From Rhabditophanes sp. KR3021 (lineage: Eukaryota; Nematoda; Chromadorea; Rhabditida; Alloionematidae): DNA of 64,000 nt. The stretch spans positions 1,364,001 to 1,428,000 of the forward strand of contig CAUJLY010000006.1 of NCBI GenBank assembly GCA_963281155.1, in the 5' to 3' direction. Positions 50,310-63,300 of this stretch are shown here, one piece after another. The notes beneath the pieces were generated by a model that worked only from the letters and a program-made list of their open reading frames with translations, searched no databases and was not told the DNA's origin. A program made the translations under genes and the position numbers. How positions within the stretch are numbered: position 1 is the stretch's first letter; every line of letters begins with the position of its first letter.

Positions 50310-51561
50310 ATGAACTGTAAGATTGGGACTATTCTAATCTTTGCCTTCGTTGCTTTTTCTTCAGTAAGTTTAACAAACAATTATCAGTGATATTTTTATT
50401 TAGGCCAACTTTGGGAGTACTTTGAACTCACCTAATTCAGAATGTCCGTGTAATAAGAAAACAGTCCAATTGCCACTATGTTTGTGCACACCTCAAATCA
50501 AAGCTTTCTTCGATGCTTCCGTAAAGATGGCGTGTGATTGTGGCAATCAAAAGGGTGTCCAAACAACCACGACAATTAGGCCTTTTGTATTTCAAGAAAC
50601 TGCCAAAGCTTCTACCACAATTTCTTTCCCAAATGAAACGCAAACGACTACCCTGACCTATGAAATTCCTCCAACATTTACATTTACAAGTAACCCCATC
50701 ACAACCACAACCACAACAATGATCCCAACAACTTCAACTACTACACAAACAACAACGTCTACTACAGCCAAAATTGCAATAGTACCCTATTCAGATTTAC
50801 CTCAAATCGAAAATGGATGTGCTAAATGTAATAAAGAGCTGTTTACAATTCCATTGAAGATTTCGATTTGCGAAAGCTTCTGTCATAATGCATGTAGCGT
50901 TGAATGCATATCATCAATGCTCATCCATCACCAAGAAGGATGCTCTGATGAATGTTCAAGTAAATGCCATGATAATTGTGTCAAATTCACATCAGGTTCC
51001 GTCTATAAAAGCAATATTCAAGCCTTATTCAGTCCACACATTTCCTATCAAGAAAGAAAGGTTGAATCATTTACTACGTCTTCTGTCAAACCGCAAGTAG
51101 TAAAGATGCTAACACCTGTCGTTGGAGCCTCTTCAGTGAATGATACAAGAATGAATAATACTAATTTAAACAACAACTTCAATAGTCCAAACTTAATTGC
51201 TTACACCCCAAATACTTCAAATGCTAAGGACATCTCAACTACTACTCCCCAATCTACAACTGTTTTAACAACAAAAAACGAAACATTAAGAAGTAAGGAA
51301 AGCGTATCGTCTACAACAACTGACCCCGTCCCATCTCCCAACCCAATACCTCAACCCCACCTAATAAATAATTCAAGTTCAATTGCAGAAAAAATGGAAG
51401 ATCCGCCAATTAAAATAGTTGCTAAAGTTGATACTTGTGGAGGTAAATGTAGATCGGAATGTTTCCATATCTGCTTTAAGTTTAAGCATATTACAGCAAA
51501 TCAAATTGTCTTGTGCGTTCCTCAATGTGAAACTGCTTGTATCAAAAGTTGCCGTCATTAA
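50310..51561 (+). CDS. Secreted cysteine-rich protein 1 with Thr-rich mucin-like linker
   Basis: Two exons: 50310-50363 (signal peptide MNCKIGTILIFAFVAFSS) and 50404-51561, joined in phase 0 over a 40-base intron; 403 residues. Three cysteine clusters: CPCNKKTVQLPLCLC near the N-terminus, a central block with SICESFCHNACSVEC and CSDECSSKCHDNCVKF, and a C-terminal block CGGKCRSECFHICFKF ending CVPQCETACIKSCRH. Cysteines are mostly spaced CxxxC. Between them are Thr/Ser/Pro-rich linkers probably O-glycosylated. No known domain is recognised. The central block is clearly related to the next gene, and the exon layout is identical, so the two are tandem duplicates. Role unknown; extracellular, perhaps a cuticle, gut or immune product. 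Confidence 0.82.
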
Positions 51562-51605
51562 CAATGTTTTTATTTATTGCATTTCATTAGTTATCCAATT
51601 TTCCA

Positions 51606-51611
51606 AATAAA
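51606..51611 (+). terminator. Likely polyadenylation signal AATAAA of cysteine-rich gene 1
   Basis: AATAAA about 45 bases after the stop codon at 51561, in a short AT-rich 3' region. Confidence 0.5.
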
Positions 51612-52016
51612 GTTTTCATTCATTTGTATGCTTAAATGGCTCCAACAAAATAAATTGAAAAATAGAGAGTTAATTTGTTACAAAATAAATATAGCATTTT
51701 CTGTTGAAGTGATTGGTAATTCTGTTCAAAAAATAAGTAACTCAAGACATTAAACATGCACAAAAATGAATAAAAAATTAAAACATGTTCAAATTGAATT
51801 GTATGTTTTTTAAACGCTCACCAACTTGAAAATTACTCTTACTAATCGTTGAACTACAAGAATGTTATTTTGAGAAAAAGTTTAATGAGCTAGTTTAAAC
51901 AAGCTTATAATATGTTATTTAATTTTTTGTCATTTTTAAAAACTACATTTGATTGTATAAAAGAGGAATGAAAGTTTGAGTAAATCATTCGTTGTTCATA
52001 ATATTGAATAAATACT

Positions 52017-53464
52017 ATGTATCAATTAAAAAGTTTCCTTATTGTTGGAGTATTAGTGGTGGCGTTATTTGGCTCTATAAAGGTAATATTTGTAAACTCA
52101 TACTTAATAGTTATTTTTTAATCTAGACTGACTTAACACGCCAAAAAAAAGATTGCGATTGTCAGGGTGCTTTTCATTTTGAGCCTTCCTGTAAATGCTC
52201 ATCAAACTACCAACCATCTTTGTCATCATCTGTAGGCGTTTCTTGTGATTGTAAGGAGAACAAATTTGGGAGTAGTGAAGTTGAAGGTGGGACGGAATGT
52301 AATTGCGAAACTTCCAGAAACCTTTACCAAATAGATATGAACACCAAAATAAATATTTGTCTAGATGTTTGCGGCAAGGATTGCCTAACTGAATACAAAA
52401 ACACCATTCCTATTTTTAATATTATGACGTATCATTCCATTTGCCAAGCCACTTGCCACAATTCATGTGTCAAATTCATCAAACAACAACAACATACTCT
52501 CCCACATCCACCAAAACCAATTGAAAAAGACACACCAAATCAACCATGGATGGTAACAATTCAGAGAGTTGCTTGTGATGCCAGTTGTTTTAGCCATTGC
52601 CAAGCCAATCAAAAATGCGAAAGTCAATGCTATGATGGTTGTGCTTGCAGAAATCATTGTCAGGTTAAATGTATTAAACAGTACGGCCAGTCAATTGATG
52701 TTTGTTTTCCGGCATGTAAGAATGCTTGTCCATTCGAAGTAAGTGACAAAGAAGGTTCAATTGGACAAGGTACCTTTTACAACACTCAATCAAATACGGT
52801 TAAAACGTCGTCCCAAACTGTTCTAAATAAATCTTCATATTGCTTGTCTCAGTGTAAGGATAGTTGTGACGGTACATGTTACGAAGAAAGGCATGATTCT
52901 AGAAGTTGCAGAGTATTTTGTGACAAATCCTGCCAAAAACATTGCTCGGCTGAGTCCGGAGAAAGTATTGAATCAAGGTCGAGTGAATCGTCATCAAGGT
53001 CGAATGAAGCGTCATCAAGCGATTCAAAAGCAGTAACGGCTCCTTCATTGAATCAAAAAGTGTGTTATACTAGTTGCATGAACTTTTGTAATTTGCAACA
53101 AAAACCCTTAAATCAATGCAAAGTAAATTGTGATATTGGTTGTAAATTTGGTCCTGTATTGAATCAATTCAACCCTGCCCTTTTTTCATCTGAAAATATA
53201 AAAGTAACTAGCAGAGAGGAATCATGTTTATCCACTTGCCATTCTGCATATCTCTCAGCTTGTTCAAAAATGCCAAAAACGAATTTAGCTGAATTTAATG
53301 AATGTAAACTGCAATATAAAAGCCCCTGTGAAGAAGCTTGCACATCGGGACTAAATGTGGTTGATTGTATAAAGCCTAGCTACCACCATCCAATCTTTAC
53401 CAAATGTCAATGCCCAACAAACTTTTCCCTCTGTCCTTATGAATCGAAATGCTGCAAAGATTAG
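52017..53464 (+). CDS. Secreted cysteine-rich protein 2, tandem paralogue
   Basis: Exons 52017-52082 (signal peptide MYQLKSFLIVGVLVVALFGS) and 52127-53464, joined in phase 0 over a 44-base intron; 467 residues. It carries more cysteine blocks than its neighbour: CDCQGAFHFEPSCKC, NICLDVCGKDCLTE, SICQATCHNSCVKF (equivalent to CSDECSSKCHDNCVKF in gene 1), CDASCFSHCQANQKCESQC, CLSQCKDSCDGTCYEE, SCRVFCDKSCQKHC, CYTSCMNFCNLQQ and a terminal CQCPTNFSLCPYESKCC. A Ser-rich patch (about 52960-53030) replaces the Thr-rich linker. Repeated CxxxC helical hairpins are likely, each pair of hairpins tied by disulfides. No known family recognised; secretion is inferred from the leader. Confidence 0.82.
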
Positions 53465-53561
53465 AGAGAAACTCATCATATATAAATTAACTAAATATTT
53501 TTGTAACTATACTTTAACACTCTAAATTCACCAACAACACCTATTCTAGTAAAAGTGTTTC

Positions 53562-53567
53562 AATAAA
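53562..53567 (+). terminator. Likely polyadenylation signal AATAAA of cysteine-rich gene 2
   Basis: AATAAA about 100 bases after the stop codon at 53464. Confidence 0.4.
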
Positions 53568-54803
53568 AATGCAAAACATCATCCAAATTTCGACAAAATT
53601 TATTTACATTTTAAACGACTTTATCAACAAGTATCAAGGCTTGATTACAGAATTACAAATAATATATTCCATCTGAACCTTTGGATCAACATTTTAAAGT
53701 CTTATTCAGATGAAAAACATTTCTCGAAAGATTTAAAAGTAACCTTTTTTAATGTAATAAAAGTGACGCATACCAAAAAACAAGTAAGAGAATATGGCAT
53801 AATAATCAAACATTTCCTACAGACGCTTTACTAAAATCGGTCAATAAATTGTAAAGTTCGATGTAGCCAACTTTTCTTGTGTAGACTCTCATTTCCAAAT
53901 AAATATTTTTTCCATTTTTTTGAGTTTTAAATGTAAGCAAATTAAGTTTGGACACCTTTGAACAACTACTCCCAAACAGTCTGGTAACTTAATCAAAAAA
54001 CCTTCACTTTGATTACCGAACTTGTGAATTTGTGAAATTGTTCAAATATGTATCGTAATAGTTCCTGAAACAAAACTCTAACTCGGCACCTTGAACTGAA
54101 AGTGGTGTACGGGTCCGGCCAAAAATAGTAAATTGCGTATGATAGTAAGTAAACAAATAACTAAATAAAGTTGAAATGAGGATGGTCCTTGTTTTTAGAT
54201 TAGACAGAAACAAAATTTTAGTTGAGAAAAGTATATATGTAGCATAGACATGTTGTTGATAGTAAAGCGTTCCTTGTTCGTTCATTTTTTGATCAAATTT
54301 CTTGTTGCCTTGTTATCGCGGAAACGGCTACATCAACTAATCTTCCACATGCCTGGCCCATCTAAATAAAGAAATAAGGTAAGAAATTATATTAAGTAGA
54401 GGTGGAAAAAGTTTGCCATTTGCATGTTTGTGTAGTAAAGAAGGCCAGTAAAAGTTAACTGATTGTGACTAATGATAAACATCGTATTTTATTATTATTT
54501 ACTTTTAGTCATATCATTTGGCTAGGTGATAATTATAGGCATGAAGCCCTTTGAACAAAGCATACTTTCAATGTTACCTGAAAAATAGCCCTCCAATATG
54601 TGTTATAAAAAGAAGCCTTTGAAACCATCTAACAAACACCCTTATCCAAGGAGAGATAATTGTAGCGTCATAAGATAAGATATAGTTGGTGTTAGGAAGG
54701 AACAACTGCAAAAGTTTGTTTATAGACAAAGAAGCTATGTACAAAAAGACATTTATTATCACATTTTAAATAATTTCATCGTCCGGGCATAATATCTTAC
54801 AAG
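53568..54803. other. Intergenic, convergent 3' ends, with one possible short ORF
   Basis: Mostly AT-rich. On the minus strand a strong acceptor (TTATTTCTTTATTTAG) directly abuts an ATG at 54361 opening a 22-codon frame (MGQACGRLVDVAVSAITRQQ) to 54293, which may be a trans-spliced short ORF. A following 90-residue frame (54013-54285) has a hydrophobic stretch but no further support. Confidence 0.35.
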
Positions 54804-54809
54804 TTTATT
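54804..54809 (-). terminator. Likely polyadenylation signal AATAAA of the lipase gene
   Basis: AATAAA on the minus strand about 40 bases beyond the lipase stop codon at 54848. Confidence 0.5.
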
Positions 54810-54847
54810 TACACATTAGTATATGTATTTTTTATAATCATTATTAA

Positions 54848-57039
54848 TTAATCAGACTCCTCTTCGCCATCGTATTCATCGCTATTTTTTCGAAGCCTCC
54901 TCGAAGGTGCAAAACAACGATCATTGTCTGCATCTGAATCCGAAGAAGGTAAGTTCATTCTAATTGATGGACTTCTCATGCCCATTTTCCGATTGTTATT
55001 AATGTGACTTTGTATCCTTTTGGAACGGGACCCGCCTGAAGATGCGTTATCATTATCTGAACTTTTAGCTATGTTGTCCTTATTTGGTGGAAGATGCGTG
55101 TATTCTTCTGTCAAAGACAATCCTGAATCGACTGGTTCCATATTTTTTGGGCTTAATCTTCCTGACAAAGATATCACATTTGCGTCTTTTTCAAACCTTT
55201 CCATGGAGGAAGTTGATTCTTCGGTAATGTTTGGCAATATCGCTTTAGATCCATTTTGTTTTGGTGTTTTGGATGTTGAGAGGAAGCTTTTTGATGTGTG
55301 ATCTTTGCAACTATTAGGCTTTGAACTGTTTAGGTCAAATATTTCGCAAACTTTCATCGTGTTGTCTTCATCCATGTAGTGATAAGATAAGACGGCTTCT
55401 CTTGCGTTGGAGAACTTTACCAGCTGTGAAAATGAATCGAAGTTGTCTAGAGAAAGATCAAAGTTGTGTTCATCAAAGGATCTAATATTATCAAATTGAC
55501 GATCCGAATCGGAATCACTTTCAACATCATTTTTCTTGTTCCTAAGTGCATCACATTGTTTTAGAAGATTCAACTCGTTCACTGCTTCCCTGCTTAGAGT
55601 CATCTCCTTTTCTTTTTCTTTATAGTAAGCATGGTTGTTTTTGGGGTTGAAGCCAGACAACACTACTTGATATGAGAGGCGATCGGCGTAAACAGATTTT
55701 TGTTTGTGTAGTTCACTCCATAAGAAATCAAAGATTTGGTTGTAACGAATGACAAAGTAATCTGTGCTCAATGCTTCAGAAAGCCACTTCCGAACTGACT
55801 GAATTATTGTAAGTAATTGCTCAAGTGGTTTGATTGAGTGACTGGCAATTGCCCCCATCCATTTGAATATTCTAAACGAATTGATGTATCCAAAAATACG
55901 GGATTCAACATCTTTTGACTCGTCGAACAATTTTACAAGTGTCTTTGGAAACAATATCTTACCATTGACGGAGTATATTTGAGAAGATTCATGAGTACTG
56001 TCATTGCATTGACCGCACTCACTGTCTATCCTAAAACGACCCGTACTAGATTTGTATGATAAGTTTCTTTTGCGAGTTGGTATTTTGTGTTCGGAATTGA
56101 GAAGTACTGACGGTTCAATGATGTTACTTGAGGAGGTGTCTGATTCGGAAGTTTCTGTATCCAAGGACGTTATTGCATTTGTTCTGATAGTTAAACAACG
56201 AGAGCATGGGGCGAATCCATTTCTACTTAAATATCTTAAAGCATCTTCGAATCCTTGAGCACAAATGCGTGAGCAGATTTCGGTTGAAGGCGGGATGAGA
56301 CAAACGGAAATGCGGTACAAATTTCTTGTCGTGAATCTTATGTTAGTTCCAGTAAAGTCGAAGGAAAAAAAGCTTTCACTGTCTTCATCTATCGGACAAA
56401 TGTCGCTCTCTCCACTAAAAGGAGAAACTGTAATGCTGTTTTCATCGATTTTGGGTTGATTAGCAGAAATGCCTCCGTCAACATATTTTTCACCTCTGAA
56501 TGATGGTGGGTCTCTTCCGCAATAAAATGGAATGAAGCAACTGCAAATGATGGCCTACAACCAAAAGATGATTAGTGTTACATTGATTTATGTGTTCACA
56601 AACAAACCTGTATAAGTTCTTCTCTTGTGTCATATTGGGAAACAATAACATTTTCGTGATCTCTGACTCTTGTAAGTGAAATAAATAACTTGCCAGAACA
56701 AAGTTGGTGGGCATTATCAGGTAGCGCAATTTCAAGACCGTCTCGGACGCATTTGAGCAAGTTAAAACTGGGATGAAGGGCTCCTAAAGCTCTAGAACGA
56801 GCCTGTGTTACTACTTGTAAAATGTTACTAGTAGCTTTGGATATGCAAATATTGCAAAGCAAAAAAGTGGCTGCAATTGATCCTGCCGAAGCTCCGCAAA
56901 TTTTGTTATTCATTAATTGAGGAGCATATTCCTTGATAGCAGCGCACACTCCCGCATGATATATACATAAAAAACCGCAACCTGCAAATGAAAGACTTAG
57001 ACTTTCAGGTTTAATATATTTAGGTGTATGTGTGTGCAT
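54848..57039 (-). CDS. atgl-1: Adipose triglyceride lipase (PNPLA2/ATGL)
   Basis: The patatin-fold lipase that starts triacylglycerol breakdown on lipid droplets. Exons 56608-57039 and 54848-56554 join in phase 0 over a 53-base intron; 712 residues, longer than human ATGL (504). The patatin domain is intact: oxyanion loop [15 protein letters not shown], nucleophile elbow [10 protein letters not shown] with Ser51, then after the splice [21 protein letters not shown] with the catalytic Asp170, and [13 protein letters not shown], a family signature. The C-terminal 350 residues contain a basic/hydrophobic part and a Ser/Asp/Glu-rich, probably disordered, tail (end near [10 protein letters not shown]). 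An alternative upstream ATG at 57108 would add 23 residues; the downstream one is preferred because the patatin start then lies at the usual distance. Confidence 0.94.
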
Positions 57040-59179
57040 TATGGCAACTTTAATAATCGTAATGAATTGTCTTTTTAGTAATTTATTTCGTATCAATATT
57101 AGTAGCAAATTCCATCAAGATTAAAGCGATCTAAAAACAAAAAATTAAAAACCGTAAAGCTACATATTTTTTGATATCATATTTAAAAGGTAACGTGTCA
57201 CAACTACGAAATATCATAGTTGCGTCTCATTAAGCAACATCAATTCCATGATAAGTAAAGGAAAGAACAAAACAGCAACATAAACTATAATACAAAAATA
57301 AGCCAACATCTGTTTATGCAAACTTTGCAAGTCAACACACACACATTCTTTGACGGGAAAGTGTTATTAAAATGGGTAAAAATTAAATAATGACCATTTA
57401 TCTACAACATTTCTTATAATTCTATTGTTTGTAGTTTGAAAGAAGCAAGAAATATAGAACCTTGTACCTTGGTATGGTATTAATGTACGAGATTAAAATA
57501 TGCGAGTCTTTTATTCAATTTCATAAATGCGTAATTTTTGCTAGAGTAACACTTTTGTTTACTAATAAAAGTTGTAGATTAACAGATGATTAATCAAAGG
57601 AATGCTTAATATATAGTCCCAACAAGATATATTACCATTCAAACAGTGCCATTATATAGGATACGTATATTGGAAGACAATGCATCGACATACACACATT
57701 GGAGAAAGATATATGTGTATGTATTGAAGTTGATCTAACAAATAAAGGGTACCCACAGACAAATGGACACACATTTATACTTTACGAGTTCACAATTCCT
57801 ACAATACTTTGATCAAAGACAATCTTAATTAATTTGATCTGAATGGCCATGAATTCGTAAAAGTTGATAAGATAAAATGAAATTTATATAATAAAAATAT
57901 AATATGTTTTAGACTATTTGATAAGTAGCATTTACCGATTTAGAAAAATCTTGATTGCAGACACACCATTAATATGTGTAACATTATTATGTGTTATCTA
58001 TAAAATAAGGAATTAAAAAACAAAAAAAGTGCAAAGCCTTATTTACGTTGGTATGTGTACTAACTTAAAAATACGATTTAATCATTAAGATGATATTTGA
58101 TTAAGGTAACAAAGAAAATACTTATTAAAATGCTTTCAACACGTGATAATAAGGGATGACTAGTGTGTGATATAATTAAAAGACCAGAAACACAACTCCT
58201 ATGTCTTTAAATTAATAGATAACTATTCCTTTTACAAAGAGGATATATTTAGGAGTTGGTAATGTCGTTCTATCTTTATGCTCTCCTTTTCATTTCTATC
58301 TAGACGTTACAAACTGATTGTAAAGAATCGGTCTACAAAAAGCACATCAACTGATTGATATTATTAATTTGTAAATCATACAACATTTTACTTATCTAAT
58401 TGATTTCAATATAAAATAATAAAGATCTTGGAACACACCAAAAAATGACACATTCATTTACATATATTATTTATTGATGAAACAATACATATGCACATAT
58501 TCATCCTGTCTGTTTTTGATAAACGATAGGTAAAATGATCGTTATCACGCCATCAAAAAGCAACACCACGCTGATGTCAGAACTTTTAAATTTACTTTTA
58601 TATAATAATTTAATGGTAAGGTGGAGATTGCATTAACTTATGAATTCATATCATTATTATCTGCCTTCATCAATCAACTAATCATAAATTAAACCCCCTT
58701 TCCTAAACAAAGTCTATGGAGTTGCTATTGAGAGAAAGTATTTGGGTGATACCACGTGCTTTCAAAATGGTTTGCTTCATCAAGATATCATTTTTATTAT
58801 TTCCTTGAGCTTTCTTTCAAAATACATTTAAATACATTTGAGTACATTTGAATACATTTGAATACATTTGAATACATTTACAAAAGGGTTGAGGCAAAAT
58901 TGGTTAATAGAATGGCTGAAGGCATATCTTGAGATTAATTTCTAATGAAATATCTTAAATATGATTTTATTGCTGAATCGCCCCAGTATCTAAAAGCCGA
59001 CCTAAGGCACCATTCTATGGGAAATGACAAGTATCTTGGGGACAAATTTGTAAAGTTGAATTTAAATAACCAGCTAATATTTATTAGCACATCATTAAAT
59101 AAAGAATCCACTTGACGGAACTAATATTTTATCAAAAATATCCTACTATAAATAGTATTTTAAAAGTATTCTTATAATC
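57040..59179. other. Intergenic between divergent lipase and zinc-finger genes
   Basis: A 2.1 kb shared upstream region, AT-rich, no coding signal. It contains the decamer tandem repeat described separately at 58821-58880. Confidence 0.5.
58821..58880. repeat. Six-copy 10-base tandem repeat (AATACATTTG)
   Basis: Six consecutive copies of AATACATTTG with one or no change per copy (ending A instead of G in copies 1 and 6, AGTAC in copy 3). A simple minisatellite about 300 bases before the zinc-finger start. Confidence 0.9.
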
Positions 59180-60360
59180 ATGGACACAAACCAAACCATG
59201 ATGTCTGTTTGGAATGCCTTCTTTGCATCCACACCTTCAAAAGCCGAAACCACCACTTCTGCTTCTGAATTAATATCACAATTATTTCAGAAAATGCCAA
59301 CTCCTATCATTCCTCAATCACCTTCATCGCTAATAATTCCTAAATTAATTGGAGGTTGCTACCAATGCAATCAAACGTTTTCAAGTCAATTAGAAATGAT
59401 CCATCATGCAGTAAATCACTATCCACAAATATTCTATTCATTCCAATCACCAAATCAAATTATAAAAATTAACAAAAAAACACCTTTATTATCAAATATT
59501 TCACCATCACATTCCAAAAATGATGTCTTTAATATGGAAAAACAATCTCATTTTAATAAAAATAACGGATCCTGTTCTAGTAATGGTGTATTCAGTGGGA
59601 AGGAACAACTTAGTTATGATATGTGTCCCCATTGCTGCCAAACTTTCCTTTCCAAAGTTGAGTTTGAAAGTCATCTCAAAGATTACCATTCTCCTGTAAG
59701 ATTTGTACCTCCTTTGTTAAGTTATATACTTTTTAGATGCAAAAATCAAGCCCATTGCTTTGTTCGGTAAGAAGAAAAAGTGTTAAAGGCGGCAAGACGT
59801 TGGTGTCTCTACCTAAATTAGCAGCTGGCTCTTTTGCAGGAGATCAATTTGCCCAAACCAGATGCTGTACCAAATGCAATCAACTTTTTTTGAGTGTCTT
59901 TGATCTTAATTTGCACATCGGCATTCATAACGGATATTCGTATGATTGCAAGGATTGCGGACGTTGTTTTAAAAGCCGTAAATGTCTGTCCATTCACAAC
60001 AAAAGTCACCGATATCGTAAAGCAATTATGACATCTGACAAAAACGACTGTAAAGAACAAATTGCGAGGTGTGGTCAGTCTGACAAGAGTCAAGAAATGG
60101 CGCCGAAAAGTGAGATGAAGGAGACCTCTACTAATATCGTCAATATTCCTTTTACCAAAAAAAGAGAATTGTCAGGTGATGAGTTGGAGGGGTGTGAATC
60201 TTTGATCAAAGACAACTTTTATTTAAATTCATTCAAAATTGACATAAAAAGAAGACGCTATTTGAGAGGTGATCTAAGGCATTCGAAAAAATCTTTTACC
60301 GAAAACTCTTCATCAAGGTCACTATCAAATAGATTTGGCGCAAAGAATGGCTTTGTTTAA
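59180..60360 (+). CDS. C2H2 zinc-finger protein, probable transcription factor
   Basis: Exons 59180-59695 and 59737-60360 join in phase 0 over a 41-base intron; 379 residues. Four C2H2-type fingers: CYQCNQTFSSQLEMIHH...H near residue 60, CPHCCQTFLSKVEFESHLKDYH just before the splice, CCTKCNQLFLSVFDLNLHIG and CKDCGRCFKSRKCLSIHNKSH in the second exon, the last two adjacent as a pair. The N-terminus is Ser/Thr/Pro-rich and the C-terminus basic (IDIKRRRYLRG), compatible with nuclear localisation. The order and spacing of fingers do not match a factor I know. DNA target unknown. Confidence 0.85.
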
Positions 60361-63300
60361 AAAATCACTATATACATTTTAACAAAAGCTATCTCCAATT
60401 CTTTTAAAACATTTTTTTCCTTTTTTAATATATCAATTCGAACATATTTGATGTGTAGTGTGATTGGGTGAAGATTCGTACCACTCTAATAATTACATTC
60501 ACAAGAAAGGAACAATGCATGTGAATATATACTTTTGTATGCATTAAAGTGCATGCCATTTGCATACATAACAACAAGTAATGATACCTTAAATACATTT
60601 ATCCATTTCCTCCTCAATTACCAAGCAAAGTGTTTATGATTGAAATAATTGGTTTGCTTCACCCAACATCATCTAGAAGAGATGATGGTGTGGTGCATAT
60701 ATACAAAGCGTATGCTTTTGTTGTACAAATGCGACAGCCTCCCACAAACACACAACCAAATCATATACACCATTAGACGGATGGTTTTGCTTAAATGTGG
60801 CCTTATTATGTGGGTTCAGTTAAGGTGAACCCAATCCACACACTCACCAAATCAAAGATGTTATTAAGGAAAGAGATAAAGCAGAGAGAGGTATAGAGCG
60901 GAACTAACTATTAAAAGGTCTTTTGAGAGTTAAGTTTTGGTAGAGAATAGTACTCAAAGAACTCTCACATTATATGCATTTATGCAGACGTGACATACTC
61001 AATTCACCAGATTGGAATTACATAGTGTAAGGTTGATCTCTTTTGATCCGAATAAAGGTTGCGTTTAATAAACTTTAATGACAACCAAAAAGATTATCTT
61101 TAGCTTCCCTTCATTTCCTTTACTTTCTTTTAAAGCATATGTATATTAAAGCCGATCATAAGTATCGTTTAAATTACAAAACCAAAAGACATGTGTATTC
61201 ATTTAAATATTTTAGCGTAACCAAATACTTACGTAAAGGGACTATGAGAGCTTTTGAAAACAAATGATATTTCTTGTATTAGCACACAAGCAATTTATTT
61301 CCAATCAAAAGATGAAAGGTTTTGGGACCGTCGACAAATTTACATCCTCATTTACTATTTATTTCAAATTAAATTATTCATTTGGATCCATTTCAACACA
61401 TTTTACTTACTTAACTAGTGTTATTGTGAAGGAAAACAGAAATATTTACTCTTGTCACAAGACTGTGTTGTTTGTTGTTGTTATGTCAGAAGATATAAAA
61501 GAATTTACTCCATTTTTTGTTAAAAACAAATTTATTAACAACATATAAATGACAAAATAGTAGTAGTAATATTTCTTCAAATAGTTAACTTCTTTACCCA
61601 AGAAAATTGGAAAAATTACAGCATTGGATTACGGGTACAAGTACAATTCAATGTTCTCGTTCACCAATGCCGAATTTTCTCAAACTCTTTAAAGGGCTAG
61701 AGGAAGCTAAGATAAATGACAAAAACATTTATAATTTACTTTGATAAAATAAATAAATCATTTTGGCCTTGTCATGAAGAGTGATAGTTGAAGTAGAGAA
61801 ATATATTTATAAATATATATATATTCTTCGACCACAACCAACCAACAAACTATTGTGAATAATAAGTTTGAATGAGGAGAATGAAGGAATAGCCAGGCCA
61901 ACACAACAGCTGTATGATTAACAAAGGGGGTTTGGCGAATTTCGTCCACATTTTAACTCCACCCTATTCCTTTGCACGACATGATTATGTTGGGGATGGT
62001 TAAAAAGACGCGGCCCAGTCAACGGCGTAGGATCTGTTGTACAAAATATGTGTGCATATTAAACATCATCTAGCTGATTTTTTAAAAGAGACAGTCAGAG
62101 AAAAGTAGGGTTATGAAGAGACCTTCCAATTTTTAGCTGCTGCTGATAAAAGGCAAAAGGAAGACGACAACTGACAATATTACTACATACACATATATGT
62201 GATATGGCACCACGACACCGATAAAAAGTGAATCGCAAAATATCTCAAAATGTTCAAAGTGGTATAGGACTATCAAAAAATTCATCTTATGCCTTAAACT
62301 ATATCAAGTTGTAGGCGTTTTCGATTATACAATTAGGAACAACAAATGGATATGGTTCTGAGCTCACTATATACATTTATATTTGTACATCTCCCAACCA
62401 AAAACCCCGCACATTTGTATGACCAAATGAAAAGTAAATGAAGACATATTTTGATAAATATATGAGTACATCAAATTAAATGATGATAGTAGTTGTTAGG
62501 AATAAAAATTGTGTGGACGCAAACCAAAAAGCAGTACCAATTGCTGTCCATATCTTCTTAATATATGACGCACCAACAAACACAAATTAGACAACAACCA
62601 AGCCTCGAGGTGTGTGGGTAATTTTTTGTTTTCAAAAAAATGACTCAATCAATGTGAGTGACATATATCTGGCAAAAGAAAAAACCTCACTACATATACT
62701 TTTCTTCTTCTCATCACACTTTGATGAATGCAAATAAATGATTTCAGTTAAAAAAGCTTTAACAAATTAATGGTAAAAGAAATATATACAAAGATAAACC
62801 AAATGAAAGTACTTTGCACTTTCAAGAAAAAGGAAGGGATGTTGAGTGAGTATACAATTATTTTTTCACTCTTCAATTAAATAATTCTACCAAATTACGT
62901 CTTAACTTTGTGACATAAGCCTAGCTTAATAAGAAACAATTTTAATGTTAACAAGTACTTTCTTGGAAGCTGGATTTAAAAAGTAGTGCCGTGATTATAA
63001 AGTACATGTAAATTGCCTTTTAATTCGACTCACTTTTAATTGCAAAGGCTCCAAACTAATTCTTATAAATTCACACAATTTCCCACCAAATGGTAAAAAA
63101 TATTTGATTACCTTTACTACATTTTTCAATGATAAGGTATTAACTTTGATTGAAGAACCGGTTGTCATAGAATATGCATTCCTGAGTTATGTGTATATAG
63201 CAAAAGATAAGTAAAAAATGATGCACTAATGCATAACTTAGTATCTCACTTTCGATTGCGGCAACCGAAGTTTACCACCAAATTAAATTAATAGGTATTA

